The position numbers and the translations under genes were made by a program. From Ruicaihuangia caeni (GTDB lineage: Bacteria > Actinomycetota > Actinomycetes > Actinomycetales > Microbacteriaceae): a DNA stretch of 64,000 nucleotides. Location: positions 124,001 to 188,000 of the forward strand of contig NZ_JASATX010000003.1 of NCBI RefSeq assembly GCF_029952955.1, given 5' to 3'. Under the pieces are notes generated by a model, which was not told where the DNA came from, made no database searches, and was given only the letters and a program-made list of their open reading frames with translations. The stretch's first letter is position 1; each line of letters begins with the position of its first letter. This document shows positions 7,658-15,334 of this stretch, one piece after another.

Positions 7658-8932
7658 TCAGAACCCGAGCAGGCCGGGTAGCCACGTCGTCAGAGCCGGC
7701 ACCGCAGTCACCAAGGCGAGCACCCCCAGAAGCGGGAAATAGAAGGGCACTACGCCCTTGATGATCCGTTTGACCGGGATATTCGTCACGTTCGACAGCA
7801 CGAAGAGCACGAGTCCGACCGGCGGCGTCAGGAGGCCCAGCATGAGGTTGAACACGATGATCATGCCGAACTGCATCGGGTCGATCTGCATCACCATCGC
7901 AACAGGCCACAGCACGGGCACCAGGATCAGGATCGCCGCGACGGGATCGATCAGCGCACCGATGAACAGCAGCAGGATGTTCACGAGGATCAAGAACACG
8001 ATCGGGTCGGTCGTGAACGAAGTGATCAGCTCCGCTGCCTTCTGCGGTGCCTGCTCACGGGCGAGAATCCAGCCGAACAGCGCGGCAGGCGCCACGATGA
8101 GCAGCACCGCGCCGACGGTCTCGACTGTTGTCGTGAGGATCGCCTTGATGTTGCCCCAGCCCAGCTGCTTGTACAGCAGCGCGAGGACCAGCATGTAGGC
8201 GACGCCCGCTGCTGCCGCCTCCGTGGGCGTGACGATGCCGCCCAGGATGCCACCGAGGATGATCACACCCGCGCCGAGCGCCGGGATCCCGCTGGCCGCC
8301 GTGCGAACGCGCTCCCCCATCGGCGTGCGGGGCAGCCGCAGGTCTTCGCGCTTGCGGGCGTAGACCCACACGCACAGGCACAGCACGGCCACGAGCAGCA
8401 GGCCCGGCACGATCGCAGCGATGAACAGCGAACCGACCGAGATGCTCGCGGTGACGGCAAGGATGATCGCAGGAATGCTGGGAGGGATGATCGGTGCGAT
8501 CAGGGCGGCGGATGCCGTCACGCCCACCGTGAAGCCCTCGGAGTACCCGCGGCGCACCATGGCCGGCACCTGCACCTTGCCCAGGGCAGCGGCGTCGCCA
8601 AGCGCTGCACCACTCATCCACGCGAACGCGAAGCTGGTGAACACGTTGACGTAGCCCAGGCTGCCTCGAACGCGACCGAAGACGGCCGTGGCGGCCTCGA
8701 ACAGTCGGTCGGCGATTCCGGTGATGTTGACCACGTTGCCGAGGAGGATGAACAGCGGCACCGCGAGCAGCGGGAAGCTGTTGACTCCGGCGATCGTCTG
8801 CTGCACCAGCACATTGATCGCGGTGCGTCCCTCGATCGTGAAGTAGATGAGCGAGGGCATGAGCAGCGAGAAGGCCACTGGAACTCGCAAGAAGAGCAGG
8901 ACGACGAGAACGCCCACCATCATCAGCAACAT
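7658..8932 (-). CDS. TRAP transporter large permease (DctM type)
   Basis: A 424-residue membrane protein with about twelve hydrophobic segments, the large channel subunit of a tripartite ATP-independent periplasmic-type transporter for carboxylates. Recognisable DctM segments include LFLRVPVAFSLLMPSLIYF, the PLFILLGN motif, and SAALIAPIIPPSIPAIILAV. It begins one base after the small-permease stop (TGA-C-ATG), so the two are coupled. It ends the five-gene operon 12611 to 7658. Confidence 0.95.
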   Translation of the reverse strand: MLLMMVGVLVVLLFLRVPVAFSLLMPSLIYFTIEGRTAINVLVQQTIAGVNSFPLLAVPLFILLGNVVNITGIADRLFEAATAVFGRVRGSLGYVNVFTSFAFAWMSGAALGDAAALGKVQVPAMVRRGYSEGFTVGVTASAALIAPIIPPSIPAIILAVTASISVGSLFIAAIVPGLLLVAVLCLCVWVYARKREDLRLPRTPMGERVRTAASGIPALGAGVIILGGILGGIVTPTEAAAAGVAYMLVLALLYKQLGWGNIKAILTTTVETVGAVLLIVAPAALFGWILAREQAPQKAAELITSFTTDPIVFLILVNILLLFIGALIDPVAAILILVPVLWPVAMVMQIDPMQFGMIIVFNLMLGLLTPPVGLVLFVLSNVTNIPVKRIIKGVVPFYFPLLGVLALVTAVPALTTWLPGLLGF

Positions 8933-8933
8933 G

Positions 8934-9515
8934 TCAGGCTCCCACTCGGCTCAGGTCGACGTCGTCCTCGAACTGCTTCGGGTACTTCAGCGCAAGCACG
9001 ATGTTCACGACGGCGTGCGCGGCCATGAGCAGGTACGAGACGACGCAGATCGAGTACACGATGCTCATCGGCAGCCCGGTCACCGGGCCGTTGAGTCGTC
9101 CGGATGCGCCGACCAGAGCGATCGACCCGTAGGCCATCACTGCGCAGCCCGCGATGACGATGACGCTCGCGAGTGCCTCCGCGATCGAGACCGCGCGCGC
9201 GCCGATGCGCTTGGAGCCGAACAGCACGACACTGATGTGACGGCGTCGGGCCATGACGAACGTCGCTGAAGCGAACACCAGCCAGATGAAGAGGAACCGC
9301 GAGAGTTCCTCCGACCACGGCAGCGGCGAGTTCAGCACGTAACGGCTGAACACCTGGATGAGGATCAGGAAGAATACCGCCACCATCAGCACGCAGCTGA
9401 CGATGACCTCGGCGCGCACGAGGGCACCGTAGGCGCGGGATCTCGTCTCGGGGTAGAAGGGGCTCCCCGGATCGAGCGCTTCCTGAGGGGCGTCGCCCTC
9501 GTAATCGAGTGTCAT
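8934..9515 (-). CDS. TRAP transporter small permease (DctQ type)
   Basis: A 193-residue protein with four predicted membrane segments; the DctQ signature FSRYVLNSPLPWSEELSRFLFIWLVFASA is intact. ATG 9515 is preceded by GAAGGAG with good spacing, better than the upstream in-frame start. It bridges the extracytoplasmic binding protein and the large permease. A 99-base gap separates it from the SDR gene upstream. Confidence 0.93.
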   Translation of the reverse strand: MTLDYEGDAPQEALDPGSPFYPETRSRAYGALVRAEVIVSCVLMVAVFFLILIQVFSRYVLNSPLPWSEELSRFLFIWLVFASATFVMARRRHISVVLFGSKRIGARAVSIAEALASVIVIAGCAVMAYGSIALVGASGRLNGPVTGLPMSIVYSICVVSYLLMAAHAVVNIVLALKYPKQFEDDVDLSRVGA

Positions 9516-9614
9516 CGCGCTACTCCTTCGTATGTCGCGGGGTCGGGATGCTTCATTGGGGTCTCGTGATGCTGCTGGCAAGACCCGCTCGCAGCATCGG
9601 CTGAGTTAGGTCGG

Positions 9615-10370
9615 TCAGGCCATCACGATTCCGCCGTTGACGTCGAGCGTCGCGCCGGTGATGAACGACGCGTCGTCCGAGAGCAGGAATCGCACTGCAG
9701 CGGCGATATCGGCAGGGTCTGCGAGCCGCCCCAACGGAATCGCCTCGCGAATCGCCTCGAGCCGCTCGGGCCCCTCCAACTCGCGCAGCCGCGGCCCATC
9801 GACCGGGCCGGGAGCGACAGCATTGGCGCGGATGCCGTGACGTGCTCCGTCCCGAGCCGTGTGCCGCGTGAGCCCGAGCAACCCTGCCTTCGCCGCGGTG
9901 TATTCCGCGCCGAGCGACGTCGCGGTCGAGCGGGCGGCATTCGACGCGATGTTCACGATCGCACCGCCTCCGCCCGCGATCATGCTCGGCATCGCCGCCT
10001 TGGTGGTCAGGAACGCGGCCTTGAGGTTGGAGTCGACGACGGCATCCCAGTCGCCTTCCGTGATCTCGTGCACTTCCTTGACGGCCACATATCGGCCGGC
10101 ACAGTTCACGAGCTCGGTGACCGGTCCAAGTTCGCCGACGAGGTCGGCGAACGCCGTGTCGACGGCGGCGGCATCCGTGAGGTCCACCGTGAACGCGCGC
10201 ACCGGGGCGGTGGCGACGCTGGCGAGTTCCTCGCGGAGTCGTTCGATCGCCGACCGGTTCAGGTCGAGGAGCGCGACGGCTCGCCCAGCGGCGGCGAGCG
10301 ACCGGGCGACTGCGTCGCCGATGCCGCTCGCCGCGCCGGTCACAATCGCGAAGCGGTGCTCACGCTGCAT
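9615..10370 (-). CDS. SDR-family oxidoreductase
   Basis: A 251-residue classical short-chain dehydrogenase: cofactor motif TGAASGIG at 11-18, acidic DLNRS after beta-2, NCAG at 89-92 (usual NNAG with Asn to Cys), catalytic Ser143 and Y157-x3-K161, and the C-terminal FITGATLDVNGG. The start overlaps the stop of the zinc dehydrogenase by 11 bases. Paired with a zinc alcohol dehydrogenase and a TRAP importer, it probably oxidises a sugar acid or polyol acid in two steps (inference, as in idonate or gulonate routes). Confidence 0.9.
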   Translation of the reverse strand: MQREHRFAIVTGAASGIGDAVARSLAAAGRAVALLDLNRSAIERLREELASVATAPVRAFTVDLTDAAAVDTAFADLVGELGPVTELVNCAGRYVAVKEVHEITEGDWDAVVDSNLKAAFLTTKAAMPSMIAGGGGAIVNIASNAARSTATSLGAEYTAAKAGLLGLTRHTARDGARHGIRANAVAPGPVDGPRLRELEGPERLEAIREAIPLGRLADPADIAAAVRFLLSDDASFITGATLDVNGGIVMA

Positions 10371-11397
10371 GCTGCACTACGACCTTGCCGGGCACCGAGC
10401 CGGCGTCGCCGAGAATCGTCGGGATCTCGTCAAGCCGCGCCTCGAGCCCCACGAACTGCTGCAGATCGAGCTTGCCGCTGCGAACGAGCTCATCGACGCG
10501 ATCCCAGCTCGACCAGATGTGCCGGCCGAAGGTGCCCTTCCAGTTGATGACTCGCAGATTCACGTCGCGCGAGATGTTCACGGGGATGGGCTGGCTGGTG
10601 TGGCCGATCGACACCAGGGTCGACTCCTTGCCGAGCGTGTCGAAGAGCGTCTCGTACGCCGACGGCGCTCCGGACACTTCGAATGCGAGGTCGGCGCCGG
10701 CGATGACGCCGCGCTCTCTGGCGAGAGCGATGAAGTCGTCCTTCTCACGGAGGTCGAACGCCGTCGCCCCGAGCTGCTCAGCCATGGTGCGGCGCGACTC
10801 CCCCGGTTCGAGCACGAGCACGTCGCCCGCTCCTTGCGCCTTGAGCATTGCGATCAGGAAGAGCCCGACCGGTCCCGCACCGCTGACCGCTACGACCTTG
10901 CCGTCGACATCGCCGGCGCGCTGTGTGGCGTGCATGGCGACTCCGGCCGCTTCGTAGAGCGCCGCGTGCTCGGGCGAGACGCCTGGCGCCACGCGATACA
11001 GAGCGCGCTCGGGGATGACGGCGTATTCGGCCCAGATGCCGTCCCGGCTGACGCCGGGGATCTGCATGTTCAGGCAGTTGTGGGCCGCGTCGTTGCGGCA
11101 GGCGACGCACTCGCCGCAGAAGATGTGGGTCTCGACGACGACGAGCTGCCCCTCAGGGATGTCGACGTCGTCCGCTGCGTCGACGACGAAGCCGGAGCAC
11201 TCGTGGCCGAGCACCATCGGAAGCGGGGAGCCCCAGGTGGCCGAGTGCCGCGGCCAGTCGAACGCCAGGCCGAGGTCGGTTCCGCAGATCGACGATGCAG
11301 CGACCTTGATGACGACCTCGCCCGGGCCGGCCGTCGGCTTCGGCACGTCGCCCGTCGATACTCCGGGGCTCGGGTCGGTCTTGGTGATGGCGAACAA
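10360..11397 (-). CDS. Zinc-dependent alcohol dehydrogenase (MDR family)
   Basis: A 345-residue medium-chain dehydrogenase. Catalytic zinc ligands are in SSICGTDLG and GHECSGFV; the structural zinc lobe has the four-cysteine set CGECVACRNDAAHNC; the Rossmann motif is VSGAGPVGLF. The start is TTG at 11397, chosen because AAGGAG lies six bases upstream and the domain begins there; a longer in-frame extension has no homology-like features. It sits between the binding protein and the SDR in the TRAP operon, so its substrate should be the imported compound. Confidence 0.92.
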   Translation of the reverse strand: MFAITKTDPSPGVSTGDVPKPTAGPGEVVIKVAASSICGTDLGLAFDWPRHSATWGSPLPMVLGHECSGFVVDAADDVDIPEGQLVVVETHIFCGECVACRNDAAHNCLNMQIPGVSRDGIWAEYAVIPERALYRVAPGVSPEHAALYEAAGVAMHATQRAGDVDGKVVAVSGAGPVGLFLIAMLKAQGAGDVLVLEPGESRRTMAEQLGATAFDLREKDDFIALARERGVIAGADLAFEVSGAPSAYETLFDTLGKESTLVSIGHTSQPIPVNISRDVNLRVINWKGTFGRHIWSSWDRVDELVRSGKLDLQQFVGLEARLDEIPTILGDAGSVPGKVVVQHAA

Positions 11398-11564
11398 CGG
11401 TGTCTCCTTGCGAATGGGTACTGCGGTGCGCGAGAGCGCGCTCTGTCTGAAGAACGCTCGTGCGTCTGACGCGGCGGTCGATGAGGCCGGGCCAGAGCCG
11501 AGCGAAAGATGAGGGGCCGTGCCCGCCGAACGGATGCCGGCGGGCACGGCTGCGACGGATGCCG

Positions 11565-12611
11565 CTACTTCTGCGACTCGATGATCGCGTTGTAGATGTC
11601 GATCGAGAAGCCGGAGTTGGCTGCCGCCCACTTCTCGGCGCTGCCCTTGGTCGCCTCACGGATCGACTTGAGGTCGGGGCGGGTGACGGTCATGCCGTGC
11701 TCGCTCTCGAGGCGCTCGAGCGCAGCGGCGTTCTCTTCGAGGGCGAGTTGCGACTGGTGCTCTCCGGCATCCTTGATCGCGGTCTCGATGAGTTCACGGT
11801 CTTCATCGCTGAGGCGCTGCCAGAACGCCTCCGAGAAGAGGGCGACCTCACCCTGAGTGAGGTGACCGGTGACCGCGAGGTACTTCTGCACCTCGAAGAA
11901 CTTGCCGGACTCGATGGTGCTGAAGGGGTTCTCCTGCCCGTCGACGGCTCCGGTCTGCAGCGCAAGATACAGCTCGCTGAAGGCCATGGGCGAGGGCGAG
12001 GCGCCGAGGTCTTCGATCGCCAAGAAGTGGATCGGGGCGTCGGGAGTGCGCAGCTTCATGCCCTTGAGATCGTCGACCGACTCGATCGGGCGAACCGAGT
12101 TGGTGATGTGGCGGTTGCCGTACCACCAGGTCCAGTCGACGGCGCGCATGCCGTACTCCGCAGCCATGTCCTCGGTCATCTGCTCGACCTCGTCGATCTG
12201 GGCGACCTTCTTGAGGTTCTCGTACTGCTCCTCCTCCGAGTCCCCGTCGATGAGGTAGGGCATCGACCAGACGGCCGCGTTCGGCGCGACGTTCGACATC
12301 ACGGCTGGCGACACGAGCGCCACCTCGAGCGAGTCTGCCTGCACCTGCGCGATCGTGTCGAGCTCGTTTCCGAGCTGCGCCGAGGGGTAGACCGATACGG
12401 TGATGCGTCCGTCGGAGCGCTCCTCGACGAGCTCCTTGAACTTCAGCGCGCCTTCCTGCAGCGGTGTATCAGGAGCGATCTGGTGCGCCACGCGGATGTC
12501 GAACGAGGGCGCGTCGCCGCTGTCGCCGTCGCTCTTCCCGCCTTCCGAGGCGGCACAACCGGTGAGGGCGAGCGCTGAGGCGAGCCCGAGCGCGATGACC
12601 GTTTTCTTCAC
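11565..12611 (-). CDS. TRAP transporter substrate-binding lipoprotein (DctP type)
   Basis: A 348-residue extracytoplasmic solute receptor. The signal peptide VKKTVIALGLASALALTGC ends in lipobox LTGC, so it is anchored to the membrane as suits a Gram-positive TRAP system. DctP features include IRVAHQIAPDTPLQEGALKFKELVEERSDG in two parts and the carboxylate-binding arginine region KLRTPDAP followed by ALQTGAVDGQENP. GTG 12611 follows AGAGG. It is the first gene of the operon, 167 bases before the dehydrogenase. Confidence 0.94.
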   Translation of the reverse strand: MKKTVIALGLASALALTGCAASEGGKSDGDSGDAPSFDIRVAHQIAPDTPLQEGALKFKELVEERSDGRITVSVYPSAQLGNELDTIAQVQADSLEVALVSPAVMSNVAPNAAVWSMPYLIDGDSEEEQYENLKKVAQIDEVEQMTEDMAAEYGMRAVDWTWWYGNRHITNSVRPIESVDDLKGMKLRTPDAPIHFLAIEDLGASPSPMAFSELYLALQTGAVDGQENPFSTIESGKFFEVQKYLAVTGHLTQGEVALFSEAFWQRLSDEDRELIETAIKDAGEHQSQLALEENAAALERLESEHGMTVTRPDLKSIREATKGSAEKWAAANSGFSIDIYNAIIESQK

Positions 12612-12700
12612 ATTGACCTCTTTGTCTCTTCGATGCGGAGACCGGCTCCCCATCCCGGTCGCGGTTGACCAGGTCCTCTGAGGATCCGATGCTGTGATCC

Positions 12701-12734
12701 ACATATGTATAGCGGTAGTGTGGTGACACCGCAA
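12701..12734 (-). promoter_or_regulatory. Promoter and candidate operator of the TRAP operon
   Basis: On the minus strand TTGCGG (12734-12729), 17 bases, then TATACA (12711-12706) form a good promoter about 90 bases before dctP. The 8-bp palindrome ACATATGT (12701-12708) overlaps the -10 box, an ideal repressor position. The divergent GntR/FCD gene at 12851 is the likely binder (inference). Confidence 0.55.
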
Positions 12735-12850
12735 GCCGTCGGGCTCGAAAACTTGCCGCGACCCACGACGTGCGGCGTGGTCGGTCGTGGTGAGAGGATC
12801 AGCGAGGCGACGCGTCAGCGGAGACGAACGCGATGAAGGAGGAGGCGACG

Positions 12851-13564
12851 ATGACCTCGCAGGCCCTACTGGAGCCGATCCCAGGACCGATGAGCGTGTC
12901 GACGCATGTACTGCGCGGCCTGCTCTCGTCGATCGTCGACGGCAAGCTGAAGACCGGCGAGCAACTGCCTTCCGAGGCCGAGATCGCGCAGCAGATGGGC
13001 GTGGGTCTCTCTTCGGTGCGCGAAGCACTGTCGGCGCTGCAAGGCATGGGGGTCATCTCGGTGAAGCACGGTTCAGGACGAACCGTGCGCGGGCTCACCT
13101 TTGCCGCGATCGCCGACCCCCGCGTCAGCGACACCGTTGTCAACGGTCAGCTGCTGCTGCAGACGACCGCAGTGCGCGAGCTGCTCGAGGTCGCGGCGAT
13201 CCGTCACGCGGCAAGTGAGGCCACGAGTTCCGACCTCGCCGAGATCGAGCGGGCCGTGGCCGAGATGGATGCCGCGGTTCACCGCGGCGAACTCGGTGTG
13301 GAGGAGGACGGCGAGTTCCACCTGGCGATCGCCCGCACCACGGGCAATGTCGTGCTCGTGCTGCTGCAGGAGTCGATCAACTCGTTGATGAACAGCATCC
13401 GGCGCAAGAGTCATCAGCAGGAGGGACGGCCGCAGATGGCCGTCGACGAACACCGCGCCATTGCCGAAGCGATCCGCAACGGCGATGTCGAGAACGCGGA
13501 ACGCCTGCTCAGAGAGCACCTCGCGCGGGGTGCTTCCGACGCCGGCACCTACTTCAAGGACTGA
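12851..13564 (+). CDS. GntR-family regulator, FadR/FCD subfamily
   Basis: A 237-residue regulator: winged HTH at about residues 15-80 (EQLPSEAEIAQQMGVGLSSVREAL, GVISVKHGSGR in two parts) and an FCD ligand domain with the metal-site pattern ELLEVAAIRHA...EFHLAIARTTGN...DEHRAIAEAI. ATG 12851 is preferred over 12833 because GAAGGAGGAG stands before it. FCD regulators usually bind a carboxylate and are released from DNA by it, which fits control of the divergent TRAP operon. Confidence 0.93.
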   Translation: MTSQALLEPIPGPMSVSTHVLRGLLSSIVDGKLKTGEQLPSEAEIAQQMGVGLSSVREALSALQGMGVISVKHGSGRTVRGLTFAAIADPRVSDTVVNGQLLLQTTAVRELLEVAAIRHAASEATSSDLAEIERAVAEMDAAVHRGELGVEEDGEFHLAIARTTGNVVLVLLQESINSLMNSIRRKSHQQEGRPQMAVDEHRAIAEAIRNGDVENAERLLREHLARGASDAGTYFKD

Positions 13565-13644
13565 GCCGCAGCCACGGCTTGGAGCGACTCCGACGCTGCT
13601 CGTCGACGGCGATTCCAGCGCTGGTGCGCGCCTGACGAGCCGGT

Positions 13645-13905
13645 CTAGGCGGAGGCTTCCGCTGCGGCCAGCGCAGCCCGAAGCCGCTCGCGGTCGACGC
13701 GCCAGATGTTGTGCACCCGATCATCGATCATGACGACCGGGATCTCCTCCGAGTACCGATCGAACAGTTCGGGCTCCTGAAGGATGTCGCGTTCCTCGAG
13801 CTGCACCGCGGGGAACTCCGAGAGCACCTCCGTCACGACCTCGCGGGCGTCATCGCAGAGATGGCAGCCCGGCTTGCCGATCAACGTCACGCGCACAGAA
13901 GACAC
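13645..13905 (-). CDS. Glutaredoxin-family thiol protein
   Basis: An 86-residue thioredoxin-fold protein with the redox motif GCHLCDDA near the N-terminus and the cis-proline region EIPVVMIDDRV. The GTG start at 13905 is supported by a TACGCT -10 box (13917-13912) exactly six bases upstream, predicting a leaderless mRNA. It is likely a cytosolic disulfide reductase of the DUF836/glutaredoxin-like type common in Actinobacteria. Confidence 0.88.
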   Translation of the reverse strand: MSSVRVTLIGKPGCHLCDDAREVVTEVLSEFPAVQLEERDILQEPELFDRYSEEIPVVMIDDRVHNIWRVDRERLRAALAAAEASA

Positions 13906-13995
13906 GGAGCCAGCGTACGACCCGCACCCTGAAGCGACGGGTGGAGCCCATCGCACGGCGGCCTTCGGCGCACGTGTGGAACGCGCCAAACGCAG

Positions 13996-14027
13996 AACGC
14001 GCCAGCCCTGATGAGGACTGGCGCGTT
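13996..14027 (-). terminator. Hairpin terminator after the bS22 gene
   Basis: AACGCGCCAG (13996-14005) pairs perfectly with CTGGCGCGTT (14018-14027) across a 12-base loop, 17 bases past the stop of the 32-codon gene on the minus strand. There is only a short T run, as is common in high-GC genomes. Confidence 0.7.
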
Positions 14028-14044
14028 CGTCGCTTCTGGCGCGA

Positions 14045-14143
14045 CTACTTCTTGTTGCGGCGCTGGTGGCGGGTCTTGCGAAGCAGCTTGCGGTGCTTCT
14101 TCTTCGCCATACGCTTGCGGCGCTTCTTGATCACGGAACCCAT
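14045..14143 (-). CDS. bS22-type (AURKAIP1/COX24-domain) ribosomal small protein, 32 aa
   Basis: A 32-residue, extremely basic protein starting MGSVIKKRRKRMAKKKHRK and ending RRNKK. This is the conserved actinobacterial AURKAIP1/COX24-domain protein found on the small ribosomal subunit (bS22 in mycobacteria). More than half of its residues are Lys or Arg. GAGGTTCTT precedes the ATG. It lies downstream of an excisionase-like HTH gene, its usual neighbour in Actinobacteria. Confidence 0.93.
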   Translation of the reverse strand: MGSVIKKRRKRMAKKKHRKLLRKTRHQRRNKK

Positions 14144-14267
14144 AAGAACCTCACTCATTGCTGAACAGGCAGACCGGGTCCGTTCGAGAACCGCGGAAAA
14201 TGTACCGCGCTAGTCTACCTGCTCCGTGCTGGGCGGATGACACGCGGATGCTGGTTGAACCCGCGCC

Positions 14268-14462
14268 TCAGCCGACGTCGGCGTTCGGCAGGCGCAGCAC
14301 CTGCTCCACCGCGCTCTCCGGGATGCGGAATGACCGACCGAACCGGATCGCCGGAAGCTCACCCGAGTGCACCATCCGGTACACCGTCATGTTCGAAACC
14401 CGCATCATCTCGGCGACTTCGGCCACCGTGAGAAAGCGCATATCCGACAACGAGCTCGCCAT
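14268..14462 (-). CDS. Small excisionase/BldC-type helix-turn-helix protein
   Basis: A 64-residue MerR-like winged-HTH DNA-binding protein: RFLTVAEVAEMMRVSNMTVYRMVHSGELPAIRFGRSFRIPESAVEQ, read in pieces, is the complete excisionase-type domain. ATG 14462 has GAAGGACG upstream. Such proteins pair with the bS22 gene across Actinobacteria and are chromosomal regulators rather than phage excisionases; the target genes are unknown. Confidence 0.9.
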   Translation of the reverse strand: MASSLSDMRFLTVAEVAEMMRVSNMTVYRMVHSGELPAIRFGRSFRIPESAVEQVLRLPNADVG

Positions 14463-14820
14463 CTGATTCGTCCTTCGCCTGCGCACTCTCGACCGCCCGG
14501 CCCGGCTGCCTTGCTGTGACTGGAGTGCTGTATCGCAACCATAGGGGCTGATGTGATTCAGCGTCCAGTCCCCACCGAGGGGGTGAGCACAGGCGAATAT
14601 GCGGCGGCGGCAATATCGCCATCCGGCTCAGAGATGCGCCCCTCTCGGAACGCCTGGACCGTCGCGAACGGGCGCGCTGACGCGCGTGAGCGCTCACAAG
14701 GTGGCCGCTATTCACTTCGACGGAGATCGCACCGCTCGCGCTGGGCGCAAGTGACGAGCGGCGGAGCGAAGCCATCCGTCGGGACGTGCGCACGCGAGTG
14801 CGCAAGGAACAACGTCTTGG
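14463..14820. other. Intergenic region without recognised gene
   Basis: About 360 bases between the HTH gene (start 14462, minus) and the ArsR gene stop (14821, minus). Short frames here lack codon bias and ribosome-binding sites. It must contain the promoter of the HTH-bS22 transcript, but no convincing -35/-10 pair was seen; a small hairpin CCCCACCGAGGGGG lies near 14570. Confidence 0.5.
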
Positions 14821-15267
14821 CTACTTCTTCTTGAGCCAGGGCAGCCGCTTCGAGACCTGCTCCTGCGCGTCGTGGATGACCGTGCGGGCCTGATGGAGGC
14901 TGTCGGCGGTGGCGCGGCCGATCGTGCTTGCCACCTCGGTACCGGCCCACGCGGTGTACGCGGACACCCCGCTGGTGTCGAAGTCGGCAGAGAGGAACGG
15001 GATCAGCCAGTCCTCGAGCTGCTCAAGCGGTGTCGCGTCGAGCCGGTAGTAGCGGTGCTGGCCGACATCGCGCACGCTGACGAGTCCGTGATCTCGCAGC
15101 ACCTTGAGGTGCTTCGACACTGTGGGCTGACTCACGCCGAGCTTCGTGACCAGCTCTCCCACGCTGATGTCGCGCTTGTCGGCATCCGGCGACACATATC
15201 GGTCGAGCAGAGCGTGGAGGAGATCGCGTCGAGTCGCGTCTGCGAGCACGTCGAAGATGTCGGCCAT
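14821..15267 (-). CDS. ArsR-family winged-HTH regulator
   Basis: A 148-residue protein with an N-terminal ArsR domain: IFDVLADATRRDLLHALL, GELVTKLGVSQPTVSKHLKVLRDHGLV and QHRYYRLDATPLEQ, in order. No clear metal-binding cysteine pair is present, so it probably senses something other than a soft metal. The ATG at 15267 has TACCCT (15279-15274) six bases upstream, indicating a leaderless mRNA. The C-terminal amphipathic region (RTVIHDAQEQVSKRL) is unusual. It diverges from the potassium-transport genes. Confidence 0.9.
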   Translation of the reverse strand: MADIFDVLADATRRDLLHALLDRYVSPDADKRDISVGELVTKLGVSQPTVSKHLKVLRDHGLVSVRDVGQHRYYRLDATPLEQLEDWLIPFLSADFDTSGVSAYTAWAGTEVASTIGRATADSLHQARTVIHDAQEQVSKRLPWLKKK

Positions 15268-15334
15268 TCCATCAGGGTAGCCAGCGCGCCACCGGAGTAC
15301 CATGACGAACTGTCACAGATCGCGGGGGTTGGAC

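Noticed and set aside
9859-11469. A 536-codon open plus-strand frame
   Set aside because: Antisense to the SDR and zinc dehydrogenase, which have intact cofactor and zinc motifs.
14268-14462. Excisionase of an integrated element
   Set aside because: Its pairing with the bS22 gene is a conserved actinobacterial arrangement and no integrase is present.
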